Positions 47,099 to 56,439 of a DNA stretch of 64,000 bases are shown one piece after another. The DNA is from an uncultured Francisella sp. (GTDB lineage Bacteria > Pseudomonadota > Gammaproteobacteria > Burkholderiales > Neisseriaceae): contig CALTZA010000003.1 of NCBI GenBank assembly GCA_943913655.1, positions 105,861 to 169,860 of the forward strand, given 5' to 3'. Under the pieces are notes generated by a model. It had not been told where the DNA came from, ran no database searches, and saw nothing but the letters and a program-made list of their open reading frames with translations. How positions within the stretch are numbered: position 1 is the stretch's first letter; the number at the start of each line of letters is the position of its first letter. The position numbers were made by a program, and so were the translations under genes.

Positions 47099-47123
47099 AA
47101 CCTGCCTACGGGCAGGTTTTTTA
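47099..47123 (+). terminator. Intrinsic terminator of rplM-rpsI
   Basis: AACCTGCC (47099-47106), a TACG loop and GGCAGGTT (47111-47118) form a perfect 8-bp stem followed by a T-rich run. It begins about 37 bases after the rpsI stop and marks the left border of the accessory region. Confidence 0.9.
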
Positions 47124-47420
47124 TTAATAGAAAAATATTTTGATTTTTCCTCTTCATAACTGCTGTAGAAATTTCCGCTCTTTGTGCACCAAAAAATTCT
47201 TGCTTAACTAAAATAATTAGAAGACTACTAGTTATTATTAAAGATTTAAAAATTAATTTGCATTAGGTACTTGATCTATGCAATTATAAAGATTGATAAC
47301 CACTCTAGTTTTATCTCTAAACTTTAGATAAAATTACTATTTTGAGTTTTTCTTTTAATTTAGGGGGAGTAGTCACGAGGGACAACAAACAGGCAGGCAG
47401 TGATAAGGCGAGAAATTAAA
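47124..47420. other. AT-rich gap before the first broken secreted-protein gene
   Basis: I see no gene or RNA here. The only notable string is a purine-rich TTAGGGGGAG near 47360, too far from any start codon to be its ribosome binding site. Confidence 0.5.
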
Positions 47421-48556
47421 ATGATATTACTGGCAAGCATCTTTCTCCTAGCACCAGTTCACTCCATTGTCATAGCTAATCCGTTAATCAAAATAAATAA
47501 GGGGGCAAAAGCTCATCAACATCATGAGGCACACATAAACATAACACTTCTTCAAAAGCAAAGCCTAGGCAATCTAATACCCAATCTCATTATAATCACA
47601 CAAACCAATCTTATCATCGGCATACACAAACCGTACTCATGCCGCATTAAGAGACAAAACAATAGAAAAACCTCAGACGGCACATCAGTTTACTACTCCT
47701 AAAGTAGATAGAATGACTAAAGTAAAAACAGACCATCTGCAAATTAATTAATTCTCTTACTTTAAAAGAAGTGAGCCCACCAATTGCTGCTAAATCCCAC
47801 CTACCTGATCTTACCAACCAAACAGTAACCACAGAACAAAAAAATTATTTACATAAAGAGGTACTATTAAGTGAAGTTGATCCACGGATGATCACTCAAG
47901 GGATCAATTTAATTAACAAATATTATCCTGGTATAGGGCAAATGATTGCTCAACCTATATTGCAATTACTACCAATGAATCCCCTTCTAGCAAAACAATG
48001 GGCAGGCTTTTCACAAGAATTTCCTCAAAATGAAACTCAGCAAGACCAGATTAATGATGCCAACAACCAAACAAAAAATAAGGGTCCGCATAATAAAAAT
48101 GTGTCAAAATTACACAACACTGAAAAAAATAAACATAAAACACAAGAAGATAAAAGTGATGAAAACAAAGATGATGAAGACGATGGTCACATTAAAAAAA
48201 CCTTTCCAAGACATCCAGGCGGCTGGTCTCCAACTTACCAGCGGTATAGAGAATGCGTGAATGACTATAAATGTTACGGAGGATTAGTTCCACAAATTAC
48301 TTATGATCTGGTGCGGACAGGTTTTGCTATAGTAGGAAGCTTAGCGGCTTATAGAGTTGTTACTGCTGTAACAGAAGAAACATTTACATCAAAATGGGTA
48401 ACGAAAATGATGAAATTTGCCTATAAAAAAGCACCTAGAATAGTATTTTCTCAGTTTGTTGTTGAGAGTGTAAAGTATCTTACTAATCTTCCAGGGTATG
48501 TGATTAATAAAGGTGAAGAATATGGAATTATGATAGGTAATAAATTTTGTAAATAA
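47421..48556 (+). pseudogene. Frameshifted secreted protein, family unknown (copy A)
   Basis: Unrecognised. An N-terminal signal peptide (MILLASIFLLAPVHSIVIA) starts at ATG 47421. Sensible sequence then continues in different frames: HKHNTSSKAKPRQSNTQSHY, then THAALRDKTIEKPQTAHQFT, then a 261-codon open frame from 47771 (GTG). That frame holds QGINLINKYYPGIGQMIAQP and LLPMNPLLAKQWAGFSQEFP, an acidic/lysine-rich linker and a Cys-containing C-terminal domain (YRECVNDYKCYGG) with a hydrophobic stretch. The NKYYPG...NPL.A.QWA block recurs in copy B at 52298-53572. About three frameshifts separate the signal peptide from the rest. The 261-residue part could still be made without export. Confidence 0.6.
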
Positions 48557-48622
48557 AAAAATTTATTCTTATAGATACCTAAATAATAATTTAATTATTT
48601 CTTAAGTATATTGAGTTTTTAT

Positions 48623-49039
48623 ATGACAGACTTATTTGTAATATATATAATATTGGTAGCAGGAACTTTTCTTGGTTTTTTAATTATTTGGCCATGTTAC
48701 GAGCGCATACAGCATTATCGTTTATACCGTAGAATAAGTGACTTTTTTTATTTATCTTTGGCTATAGTTGAATTAATACTGTTAGTCTATTACTTAAGTA
48801 TAAAAGATTGGATAATTATTATTTCAATTCCATCATTTATAACTTTTCTATTCTATATAATAGGCAGTAGAATAAAAGATCTCTACCTAGTATGGGGAGC
48901 CGTTTTTATACTGACTATGTTCAATCCTGTAAAACCTGTCTTGCCTGCAACTGATATAATTGACTATATAGAAGACTGGATACTCTCGCTCATTTACCTA
49001 TTAGCATTAATAGCTTTTTTATTTTATAGGGAAAAATAG
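48623..49039 (+). CDS. Small four-helix membrane protein, function unknown
   Basis: About 138 residues from ATG 48623; an in-frame TTG at 48611 is an alternative. Hydrophobic segments occur at about 5-25, 42-60, 63-80, 88-100 and near the C-terminus, with short charged loops, and the tail ends in FYREK. No family is recognised. The IKDW..I..IPSFI..LFY.IG.R block recurs in degraded form at 49970-50155, so a small paralogous group existed here. It follows copy A by 66 bases and may have been its partner. Confidence 0.5.
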   Translation: MTDLFVIYIILVAGTFLGFLIIWPCYERIQHYRLYRRISDFFYLSLAIVELILLVYYLSIKDWIIIISIPSFITFLFYIIGSRIKDLYLVWGAVFILTMFNPVKPVLPATDIIDYIEDWILSLIYLLALIAFLFYREK

Positions 49040-49840
49040 AAATATATTTTCTTTAAATAACATATCATAATTTTAATTAGTATAACATCAACCTAGGAAC
49101 AACTCATCTTTCAATCTTATTAAAAATTGTATTTTCTTATTATCTTAAAAATATTTATATTTACTAATTATATTAATAATATAGAAGGCAAATATTTATA
49201 TTATTAATTATTCTCATATATTATCTTTTTTATTAATAGTAATTTTATCTATTTATATAGCTATTAGAAAAAAGTTAATTTTTTACCTTATCAGCATCTT
49301 TTTTATTTGCAATAGTTTTTCATTATTTTTTTCTCGAAGATAACCAATCGATAAAAAACATCTTTACTATTTTGGTTAGGATCACTAATGCTAATACCTG
49401 GTTTACTTTAGCAAAGATTAAGCTGTACTTCTCCTACACATTGTATATTGTATACTGACTTACCCTATAACTTAGTTTTTATAATATCATTGATTTGTAC
49501 TGCTGCGCTACCTGTAATGCTATTGTTAAAAAGTTAATTTTATCTTTTTTATTTATACCGTTCTCTCATTACTTCTTTTCAAAAATAAAGGAACCGATAT
49601 ATAAAAAGTTATTTTTATTGTTTTGGACATGCTGATTTATACTGATAGGTACTCTATTTATTAGAAAAAGAGATCATCTAGTATACAACAATATCAAGGA
49701 GCACATTAGGTACCTGTGTGAATACTTAGGAACCGAAATAGAAGACAAACTTTATAGATGAAATTAACTTATTGGGTATATCTTTTTACTTTTATTATAT
49801 ATTAAAAAGACTACTATCCACTTCTTCAGTAGGGTAAAAT
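49040..49840. other. Decayed AT-rich stretch
   Basis: About 800 bases with no intact gene. Short hydrophobic strings (for example FAIVFHYFFLEDNQSIKNIF near 49310-49370) and a final YNNIKEHIRYLCEYLGTEIE ending near 49761 suggest broken relatives of the neighbouring membrane protein. The similarity is too weak to delimit genes. Confidence 0.4.
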
Positions 49841-50275
49841 ATGAATGATTATTTAATAGGGTCAATAATTTTTTTAGTCGCATTTCCTATTTTAGCAAGA
49901 GTAAAAATTAGTAATTATACCAAATAACATTATCCTATTTATGCTTTATTGATGTAGTCTTGGATTCTATTGGATACTATAGCTATTACGATTTTGATAA
50001 TCTATCGGCTCTTTATAAAAGATTGGTTATTTCTTATATTAACTTCTTTTATATTAACTTTAATTTTTTACTGTCTAATAGGATGTAGAAAGAAATTTTT
50101 GATAAAAAATATTTCTAGTAATCTAGTTATTCTTTTTATTAACAATTTTATCTAACCCTATTTCTGCCATTTTATTAGGAAAAGGAGATAAATTTTATTA
50201 TAAAGAAAAATTTATCGGATGTAGTATTAGCACAGTATTTGTAGTCATATTATCTCTTTTTTTTAGCCCCTGAAA
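49841..50275 (+). pseudogene. Broken paralogue of the 48623 membrane protein
   Basis: Starts near ATG 49841 (MNDYLIGSIIFLVAFPILAR), a helix comparable to the start of the 48623 protein. It hits a stop near 49926 and resumes as IAITILIIYRLFIKDW then LTLIFYCLIGCRKKF, matching the IKDW...LFYIIGSR block of the intact copy. A further frameshift leads to LGKGDKFYYKEKFIG and a last hydrophobic segment. Stops and frameshifts show that it is not functional. Confidence 0.5.
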
Positions 50276-50584
50276 AAATAAAAAATGGCTTAAGGATAAC
50301 CCTTTAGCCGTATACCTTAGTATATTATCGCGGGGATAATGATGATTACGTGTATCCTAGAACGGACTGTTCGTATTATTTAGTTAAGCTGGATAATATC
50401 AAATACTAATCACCTGAATCTATATAGTGCAGCACATTATTCTTAATTTCATCATCCTATTTTGAAGTAGAACAATTGATTGACCTTGTTTTCTGACATT
50501 TTCAAAAATCTTAAAAGAGATTTATCGATAATTAGTTTTTTAAATAAAAAACTAGTACTTTTCTATGTTTTTTAGATTGCGTAT

Positions 50585-51202
50585 TTAACGTATGCCAATA
50601 AGCTTATGAATTTGTATACTTAAGCGCCAATGCGGCTTTGAAATATCATGACGTGCATTGAGTTGACCCAATTGCTCAACTGTCTCTCTTATATTAGTTA
50701 TCCCTGACTGCTCACAAGGAGAAAGATAATAGTTATTTGCTTTAATTTTGTCTTCTATTAATTCACAAAAAGGCCTGATTTCACTATCAACAATCAAACG
50801 AACTTCATGCGCTATTTGATACGGCTTATTACGATAGATATCAATATATGCTCTCTTGGGACTAAGTGCGATGTAATCAATCTCAACAGGAATTGGCTTA
50901 AGACCATTACTTTCAATGGCTAGAAAATATCCCTGCTTTTTAAGAATAGATAATAATTTAGACAGATGCGGCTGAATGGTGGGTTCTCCACCAGTAATAA
51001 TGATATTTCGCGTTTGATAACGAGATAATTCCCCTAAGACCTCTTCTAATGTCCATATTGTAAAATTATTGTACTCTGTATCACACCATTTGCAAGACAA
51101 GTTACATTTACCAAAGCGCAAAAATATCGCAGGCATACCAGTGTTATACCCTTCGCCTTGTAGACTTTCAAATATTTCTACAATACGATAGTTAGTATTC
51201 AT
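50585..51202 (-). CDS. queE: 7-carboxy-7-deazaguanine synthase
   Basis: 205 residues, a radical SAM enzyme of queuosine synthesis. It converts 6-carboxytetrahydropterin to 7-carboxy-7-deazaguanine. The EIFESLQGEGYNTGMPAIFL start and the cluster motif CNLSCKWCD (CX3CX2C) near 33-41 are present. IIITGGEPTIQPHLSKLL near 68 and a C-terminal RLSIQIHKLIGIR tail complete the family pattern. It overlaps queD by four bases. Its substrate is the QueD product. Confidence 0.94.
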   Translation of the reverse strand: MNTNYRIVEIFESLQGEGYNTGMPAIFLRFGKCNLSCKWCDTEYNNFTIWTLEEVLGELSRYQTRNIIITGGEPTIQPHLSKLLSILKKQGYFLAIESNGLKPIPVEIDYIALSPKRAYIDIYRNKPYQIAHEVRLIVDSEIRPFCELIEDKIKANNYYLSPCEQSGITNIRETVEQLGQLNARHDISKPHWRLSIQIHKLIGIR

Positions 51203-51630
51203 CGTCGATACTCACAAAAAGAATATGCACTTTCCCAAAGACGCACAGCAGAAATGGGAGCTCCTGCTTGAGTTAATATATCAAAAATATATTTGGCTAA
51301 GGCTTCTGCAGTGGTGCGAAAGGGTAATGGTGTGACCTTGGAATCCAGTGAAATCAATAAATTAGCAATTTTACTTTCTCGTTCACTATGTGTGTTATAG
51401 ATAAAAGAATGGTCAAAAGACTCTAAGATTTTCTCCCATACCAATGATTTCAAATCAGCAAAGTCCCAAACCATACCCTCTTTAGGACCAGAAATATGCA
51501 GCGGGGCCATGAGCTCCACTTGTAACACATAGCCATGCCCATGCAAATTTTTACATTTACCATCATGATGATCCAAAAGATGAGCAGCTTCAAAACGAAA
51601 CTCCCTAGTAACCTTAAAAGTTTCTGTCAT
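51199..51630 (-). CDS. queD: 6-carboxytetrahydropterin synthase
   Basis: 143 residues of the PTPS/QueD fold. The zinc ligands are seen in RFEAAHLL (His) and CKNLHGHGYVLQVEL (two His). GMVWDFADLKSLVWEKILES and a Glu in RLWESAYSFCEY complete the active site. It converts dihydroneopterin triphosphate to 6-carboxytetrahydropterin. First gene of the queD-queE operon; queC and folE are not adjacent. The queuosine genes lie inside the accessory stretch between two broken paralogous genes. Confidence 0.94.
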   Translation of the reverse strand: MTETFKVTREFRFEAAHLLDHHDGKCKNLHGHGYVLQVELMAPLHISGPKEGMVWDFADLKSLVWEKILESFDHSFIYNTHSERESKIANLLISLDSKVTPLPFRTTAEALAKYIFDILTQAGAPISAVRLWESAYSFCEYRR

Positions 51631-51753
51631 AGTTATGATACATCACCAGAACAAAGGGGCTATTGTACTATACAATAATAAGAGCTATCTTATACAGTTA
51701 TTAGGTAGCTTATCAAAGAAAAGATCAGTCTAATATACACAAAGAGGTTACTT

Positions 51754-52107
51754 ATGCAAAAAAATAAATTAAATATACAACAAATTCAACAAGAAATTGA
51801 TAAGATACAGGATATTTATGAGAAATGGTTAGAAACTACTGCACGACTTGAAACTGCTCAAAAAGATTGGCAGCAAGCTATCGTTTTGATGAAAAAAATG
51901 ACAGATTTTTATTTTAAAAAACGAAAATGGATGCATTATCATGAAGCAATCACTGAAAAAAAATTAAACATTACCTATAAAAATCAACCAGGTATATATC
52001 ATATTATGGATCAAGATACCATTTGGAACGCCTCTATTGAACAAGATAATTTAGCCTGGGAATGGTTGCGACTTTCCTTAAAAGTGTTAGATCCAAAGTA
52101 TCGTTGA
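51754..52107 (+). CDS. DUF4298 family protein
   Basis: 117 residues. The layout fits DUF4298: an N-terminal helical QQEIDKIQDIYEKWLET and LETAQKDWQQAIVLMKKM pair, FYFKKRKWMHYHEAITEKKL, and a C-terminal DNLAWEWLRLSLKVLDPKYR. These are small helical proteins of unknown role, often next to regulators. Conserved Trp and Tyr positions are kept, and the frame is clean from the ATG at 51754 with GAGGTTA upstream. It is an isolated gene between queD and the broken copy B. Confidence 0.6.
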   Translation: MQKNKLNIQQIQQEIDKIQDIYEKWLETTARLETAQKDWQQAIVLMKKMTDFYFKKRKWMHYHEAITEKKLNITYKNQPGIYHIMDQDTIWNASIEQDNLAWEWLRLSLKVLDPKYR

Positions 52108-52297
52108 GTAAATTTAAGATTGTCTAATTCACATTTGGATGAACTTTTTGTATAAACTGCGGTGGGAAGAGCAAAGTTCAATGAATGGCTTATTATCAAT
52201 AAAAAAGCTACTTTTGTTATATGCTGTTTTATTTTCATTAGTTTATTCCTTGTTAATAATACCCAGTTTCCTTTTCAAATGCCTAAAATAAATATCT

Positions 52298-53572
52298 TTA
52301 TTTTTCTTTATCTCGTCCTCTTTGTTGTTGCACTACTCTAGCATAAAGCACCTGTTTCGCTCCTATAGTTAATTTATCGTAGTCAATGCCGTGTTTGCTG
52401 ACAATTGCTCTTACTGTTTGCACTGTTATCTGATTCATAAAATGACGTTGACTGTACTCTACTTCTTTGGGGTGACTATGATACATCTGCATATATACTT
52501 TAGAAAATTTCTTTCTATTTCTGGAACAAGAAACACCTGCTAAATCTTTTGCAAGACTATCGGTTTTATTACTATAGGTAACCCATTGAGGTAGAGTCTT
52601 CCTGAGCAAGCTAGCTGTTGACAGCCAATAGTGAAGCCGCCTGGATCATTTATAACCTTGCCTATTATGCCACCACACCCTTGGGCCGCGTGTGTTTCTG
52701 ATAGTCTAGCTAGTGCATCTACCTCGTTACTAATGGCTTGCTGATGATAGCCTGTTTTAAATTCAGGTTCACTGCTATCTTCACTGTTAGTTCCTGTTAA
52801 TTGGATTAGTCTTTCTGCTTGTACATTAGGATCTGGAAACTTGTCATTTTCAAAAGACTGATCTTGTGAAAAGTCTTGAGGTACATTTGCCCATTGTCTT
52901 GCTATAAGTGGGTTGGTTGGTAGCAGTTGCTGTACCGGTTGGAAGGTTACTTGTCCTAAACCAGGATAATATTTGTTGAGCAAATCAATTCCTTGGTTCA
53001 CGGCATGTAGATCAATATAGTTAATTGCTCTTCTTGCTTTGCTTCTGCTGCAAACCATCTTCTTGCTCTGTCTGTACTATTTGATTATGGGGATTCAGCA
53101 GGTTTTGTTGCATTGTACCAGGAGTAACTAAAACAGGTTGCTCAGCCATCGCTACCAGCATTGGCCCAGCTGGTGTTTCTACTGGATCAGTATCTCTTGA
53201 TAGAGCAGAAAGATTAATCTCTTTCTGTGCTGTAGCAAATACTTGTTCTTGATCAGAGGGAGAACTTACTTCTTGTATGGAGAACTTACTTCTTGTATTA
53301 AGTTGGTATTGCTTTCTACTGGAGTTAAGGTTTCAACATGGTCTGTTTTGGATTTGGATAAGGTCGTCTCTTGCTTCTGGTGCATGAGTAACTGGTGGCT
53401 GCTCAATAACAGGTTCTTGAGGTGCTTCAAGTAGAGATTCAGGCTGTGGTTTAGGTTCTACCTCAGCTTGTGTATCCTTTGTTTCTAGGAGGTGAGTTGA
53501 CTGATCAAGATTGGTTCTGGCCATATCAGCTCCTCCTACTTCAGCCATGGATACTGAGTGAGTGCAGGCCAT
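52298..53572 (-). pseudogene. Frameshifted secreted protein, family unknown (copy B)
   Basis: Paralogue of copy A. The N-terminal export signal reads LTVWGSLLLMACTHSVSMA; its original start codon may have mutated to ATA at 53605. A Gln/Glu/Pro-rich linker (PESLLEAPQEPVIEQPPVTH) runs to a stop at 53333. The frame resumes as KTDHVETLTPVESNTNLIQE and is interrupted by a 20-base tandem duplication. After that come EVSSPSDQEQVFATAQKE, then, in another frame, QGIDLLNKYYPGLGQVTFQP plus LLPTNPLIARQWANVPQDFS, matching copy A, and finally a basic C-terminal domain ending at 52298. At least three frameshifts exist, so no full protein can be made. Confidence 0.65.
53259..53298. repeat. 20-base perfect tandem duplication inside copy B
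   Basis: Two adjacent identical copies of GGAGAACTTACTTCTTGTAT (53259-53278 and 53279-53298). Because 20 is not a multiple of three, the duplication shifts the reading frame of copy B, which looks like a recent slippage event. Confidence 0.95.
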
Positions 53573-54714
53573 GAGTAAGAGACTTCCCCAAACAGTCAGT
53601 TTTATCGGTTGAAAATTGGTTGTTAATGGCTATCTTAATGGGTAGAAATGAATGTTAGTTTTAATATTAGTTGTAGTTTTAATCTATATTAAATACACGC
53701 TTATACAACCGCTTCGAAAAATATATGTCAACTACTCAATACCCCCAGATACAAGAAGTTATAAGCTATCTGTAAAATAAAATCGCCTTTATTAAGAAAG
53801 ATAGCTATGCTTCAGGACCAATCTTAAATTCATATATATCTAAATCATTAAGTCAACCATAGAGCTTTTCTGCTTGCAGCAAAGTGATTTTATAGGTAAA
53901 AATTATATTTTCTAGCGACGGCAGTGCTTGCCTTATTAACCCAGAGAATTATCTAATGAAACTAGGTACTAAATCTAATCTTAATGGTCTAGCTACTAAA
54001 TAAATAAGGACTACAATAAAGTCTAGCAAAAAAGGAGAACTTAAAACTAAAAGATCACTAAAGATTAGCCATATATAGCTACTATTTAGCGTTTTGATAT
54101 ATAAAGCCAAGAAGCGTAATTACTCTTAACAAGTTCTAAACTAAGTAATGGTTGGAGACAGGGGAATCAGACCAATAGTATTCTGCTTGAAAAGCAGACG
54201 CTATAGCAAATAAACTATAATCATTATTATATTGATACTTGCAAATATAACATACTATCTAGAAAAACTTGCTGCTTTAACTAAGCCTGGGATCAAATTC
54301 AATACTTCTAATTATTGAATCAGTAAATTTTCTTTGTTCTTTCTTATGCAATAGCGAGCCATTAATAATATTTGGAAAAAATTCAATAAAGAATTAGTTA
54401 TTTTTTCAATCTTATTAAACCCCTTGATATCAGCTTCTGAAGATATTTTCTCTTAACTTGATAATATCTGTCAAAATCTTACTCTCGTAGCTGGTATAGT
54501 CCTTAATTAAAGGTTCTAAAAATCGATAATTTTACATTTCTATCTTGTATAATATTCCACATCAGACCATGATTTTTTTAAATAATTTTCAGTAATTACA
54601 ATACTATTTCTTAATCTAATAATATAAATTAAAAGGTACCTCAATACCTAGATATTGTTGATTTGACTAAGTGTTACGCCGAGGTTTTAAGTGTATTGAT
54701 CAAATGGAGGAGAG
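53573..54714. other. 1.1-kb AT-rich gap without a gene
   Basis: No open frame with a plausible start is visible. A tRNA-like anticodon-arm hairpin (TCTGC/GCAGA around TTGAAAA, 54182-54198) follows a GGAGACA at 54154, but the rest of a tRNA cannot be folded. The remainder looks like long-decayed sequence. Confidence 0.5.
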
Positions 54715-55845
54715 ATGCTGTGTCATTTAGCAAAAAAAGTTCTTTTTGCTATCCTCATTATTTATAATGCTAACAGCACTGCCTGTAGTCTATGCCAGAA
54801 TACTAAGAGAGATAGTCATCCGCTTTCTAAAAATCTAGTTGAAGTTTTGTCAATTTCTGTTAATGATTTTTTCCATATATTCTGTCTATCATTTTTCTCG
54901 CTCGTCTTGGACATTTGGTCCACAGCGTATTAGCTACTCTTTTCTTTCCGTGGTAGGTCAAAAAAAGTGGCTGCAATGTTGCAAGGAGACTCATACCGAT
55001 GTGCTTATTGCGTTATAAAGATGGTCAACTGGTCTATGAAAATATTGCATTCATATTCCAAGTTTTTCCCACCCTGTATATTCTGTGACAAAATCGCTAA
55101 CGGCCTCTTCCTTGGAACAATCACATTGATCAATAAAAGTGTACTAAAACGCGATAAGTGAATTGCCCATTATTTACCAGAACTTAGCCGCTCTGCTTAT
55201 AAAAGAGTAACTGTTGAAAATTTATTAGACCGTAGGGAGTTGACTTTAACCGAGATTATCTTAACTTTTTCTGATATTTATCGTTTTATGCTAAGGCCTT
55301 TGCTCCTGGAAGTGCTGATTTACGCATAGGTTTAACTGTTCTTCAATATAGAAAAAATTTCGTTATGTTTCTCCTAATCTCCTAATGTAGATGCATTTTG
55401 CCGAGTAGCGGAAAAGGCAGTGGACAAGCCTTCTCACATCTTTTGGAAGATAAGACATGAAGTAAGTTGGGTATGTTCTAGCCTCTATTAGAACCGATGT
55501 TAAGAATATCGCTTTTTGCGGCGGGAGGATGCACGCTACGGCTATTGATATAGAAAAAATTGGCAGTTTGGATGATGATTATTTTGACCATAGATAAGTG
55601 ATTGCTAAAGAAGTGATAAAGGATATTAAAAAAGGTAGAGACCCTAGCTTTTTGCTAGTGGAGGTGCGGTATTAATCGCATATTAGGTTAGATAGCTATG
55701 CAAGATAAATTTCGGCATACGGGGAGTAAAAATCGGGTATTTTATGCGAGAAGTGTTTTTAGTCAGTGGCTACTCTATATTGACCAAACTAGAAAAAGTA
55801 ATCATTGTAAACTATCTAGTCAAGTTCTTCCTAGATCCAAAAGCT
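54715..55845 (+). pseudogene. Broken SxxK serine hydrolase (beta-lactamase/NylB-like)
   Basis: A strong ribosome binding site (GGAGGAGAG) precedes ATG 54715 and a signal-peptide-like start, but the frame breaks at 54933. Piecing frames together gives a class C beta-lactamase-fold hydrolase. The blocks are FGPQRISYSFLSVVG, RYKDGQLVYENIAF, the catalytic SVTK at 55082-55093 (YSVTKSLTAS), IAHYLPELSRSAYKRVTVEN followed by LLD, HEVSWVCSSL, GGRMHATAIDIEKIG and the C-terminal FYARSVFSQW then KLSSQVLP. Stops (for example at 55159) and several frameshifts inactivate it. Relatives include 6-aminohexanoate-dimer hydrolase and periplasmic esterases or peptidases. It is the nearest gene to lanA on the left. 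Confidence 0.75.
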
Positions 55846-56225
55846 GATTTTGGATGAAACATTAACTGGGTTATAGGCGATTTCCAAAAATTTACAAAAT
55901 CAGAGCAATACTTTATTTACTCCTATACTTATTTTTTCAGAATAACTCGTTAGTAATTGTTTGAAGCGCTTGTCTAGACTAGATTAGGAACTTTTACGTC
56001 ATGCCTCCCCCTGCTGTCATTCCCCAGAATATTTCCTTTCCTATAACAGCGGCATGATTCTAAGCAACCAAGTACAATCGATCATGTCTTTATTTAAAAA
56101 GCATGGTTTGAAAACCACGATATGGATAGGTAGAAAAACTAGATACTTTTGCCATGGCATATACACCAATAACGCGAATTAAATAGTCCAATAATAAGGA
56201 AATGCAATGCACCTATCTAAAGGTC
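55846..56225. other. Gap between the hydrolase remnant and lanA
   Basis: No gene is visible. A nine-codon frame on the minus strand (56217-56246) starts at an ATG with a near-perfect AGGAGGAGGTT in front, just downstream of lanA. It may be the stub of a lost gene or chance. Confidence 0.4.
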
Positions 56226-56256
56226 GGAGGGGAAGTTATTATGCATAACCTCCTCC
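56226..56256 (-). other. Hairpin directly downstream of lanA
   Basis: GGAGGGGAAGTTAT (56226-56239) and ATAACCTCCTCC (56245-56256) form a stem of about 12 pairs with a two-base bulge and a five-base loop, 15 bases after the lanA stop. No T-tract follows on the minus strand, so it may stabilise the lanA message or stop transcription weakly. Confidence 0.45.
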
Positions 56257-56271
56257 TTCCTTGTATTTATA

Positions 56272-56439
56272 TCAGCAACATTGGGTCAACTGAGTGCCAG
56301 GACACTCTGCCATGGTACAGACTTCTGTTGCGTTCAAAGCAGTGTTTGTTTTGCTGCAATTTACATTAGCCACTTTAATATCCCAATCTAATTCAAATAG
56401 ATCAACTTTTTTTGCTTTTATCTTAGTTTGTTCTAACAT
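56272..56439 (-). CDS. lanA: Class I lanthipeptide precursor (FxLD-type leader)
   Basis: 55 residues, too short for ordinary ORF lists. The ATG at 56439 has AGAGG nine bases upstream. A lysine-rich leader (MLEQTKIKAKK) leads to VDLFELDWDIKV; the FELD at 15-18 matches the FxLD/FNLD box that LanB enzymes recognise in class I leaders. The predicted core is rich in Cys, Thr and Asn (Cys28, 41, 46, 54, 55; Ser29; Thr31, 33, 38, 42, 49, 52) and ends TQLTQCC, as expected for dehydration and thioether ring formation. It is divergent from lanB and lanC, whose products would modify it. No leader protease or cleavage site is evident. Function as antimicrobial, signal or host factor is unknown. Confidence 0.85.
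   Translation of the reverse strand: MLEQTKIKAKKVDLFELDWDIKVANVNCSKTNTALNATEVCTMAECPGTQLTQCC

Noticed and set aside
54282..54293. TAAGCCTGGGAT shared with the hairpin arm at 13531
   Set aside because: Only 12 bases match, no second arm is present, and neighbouring bases differ; likely chance.
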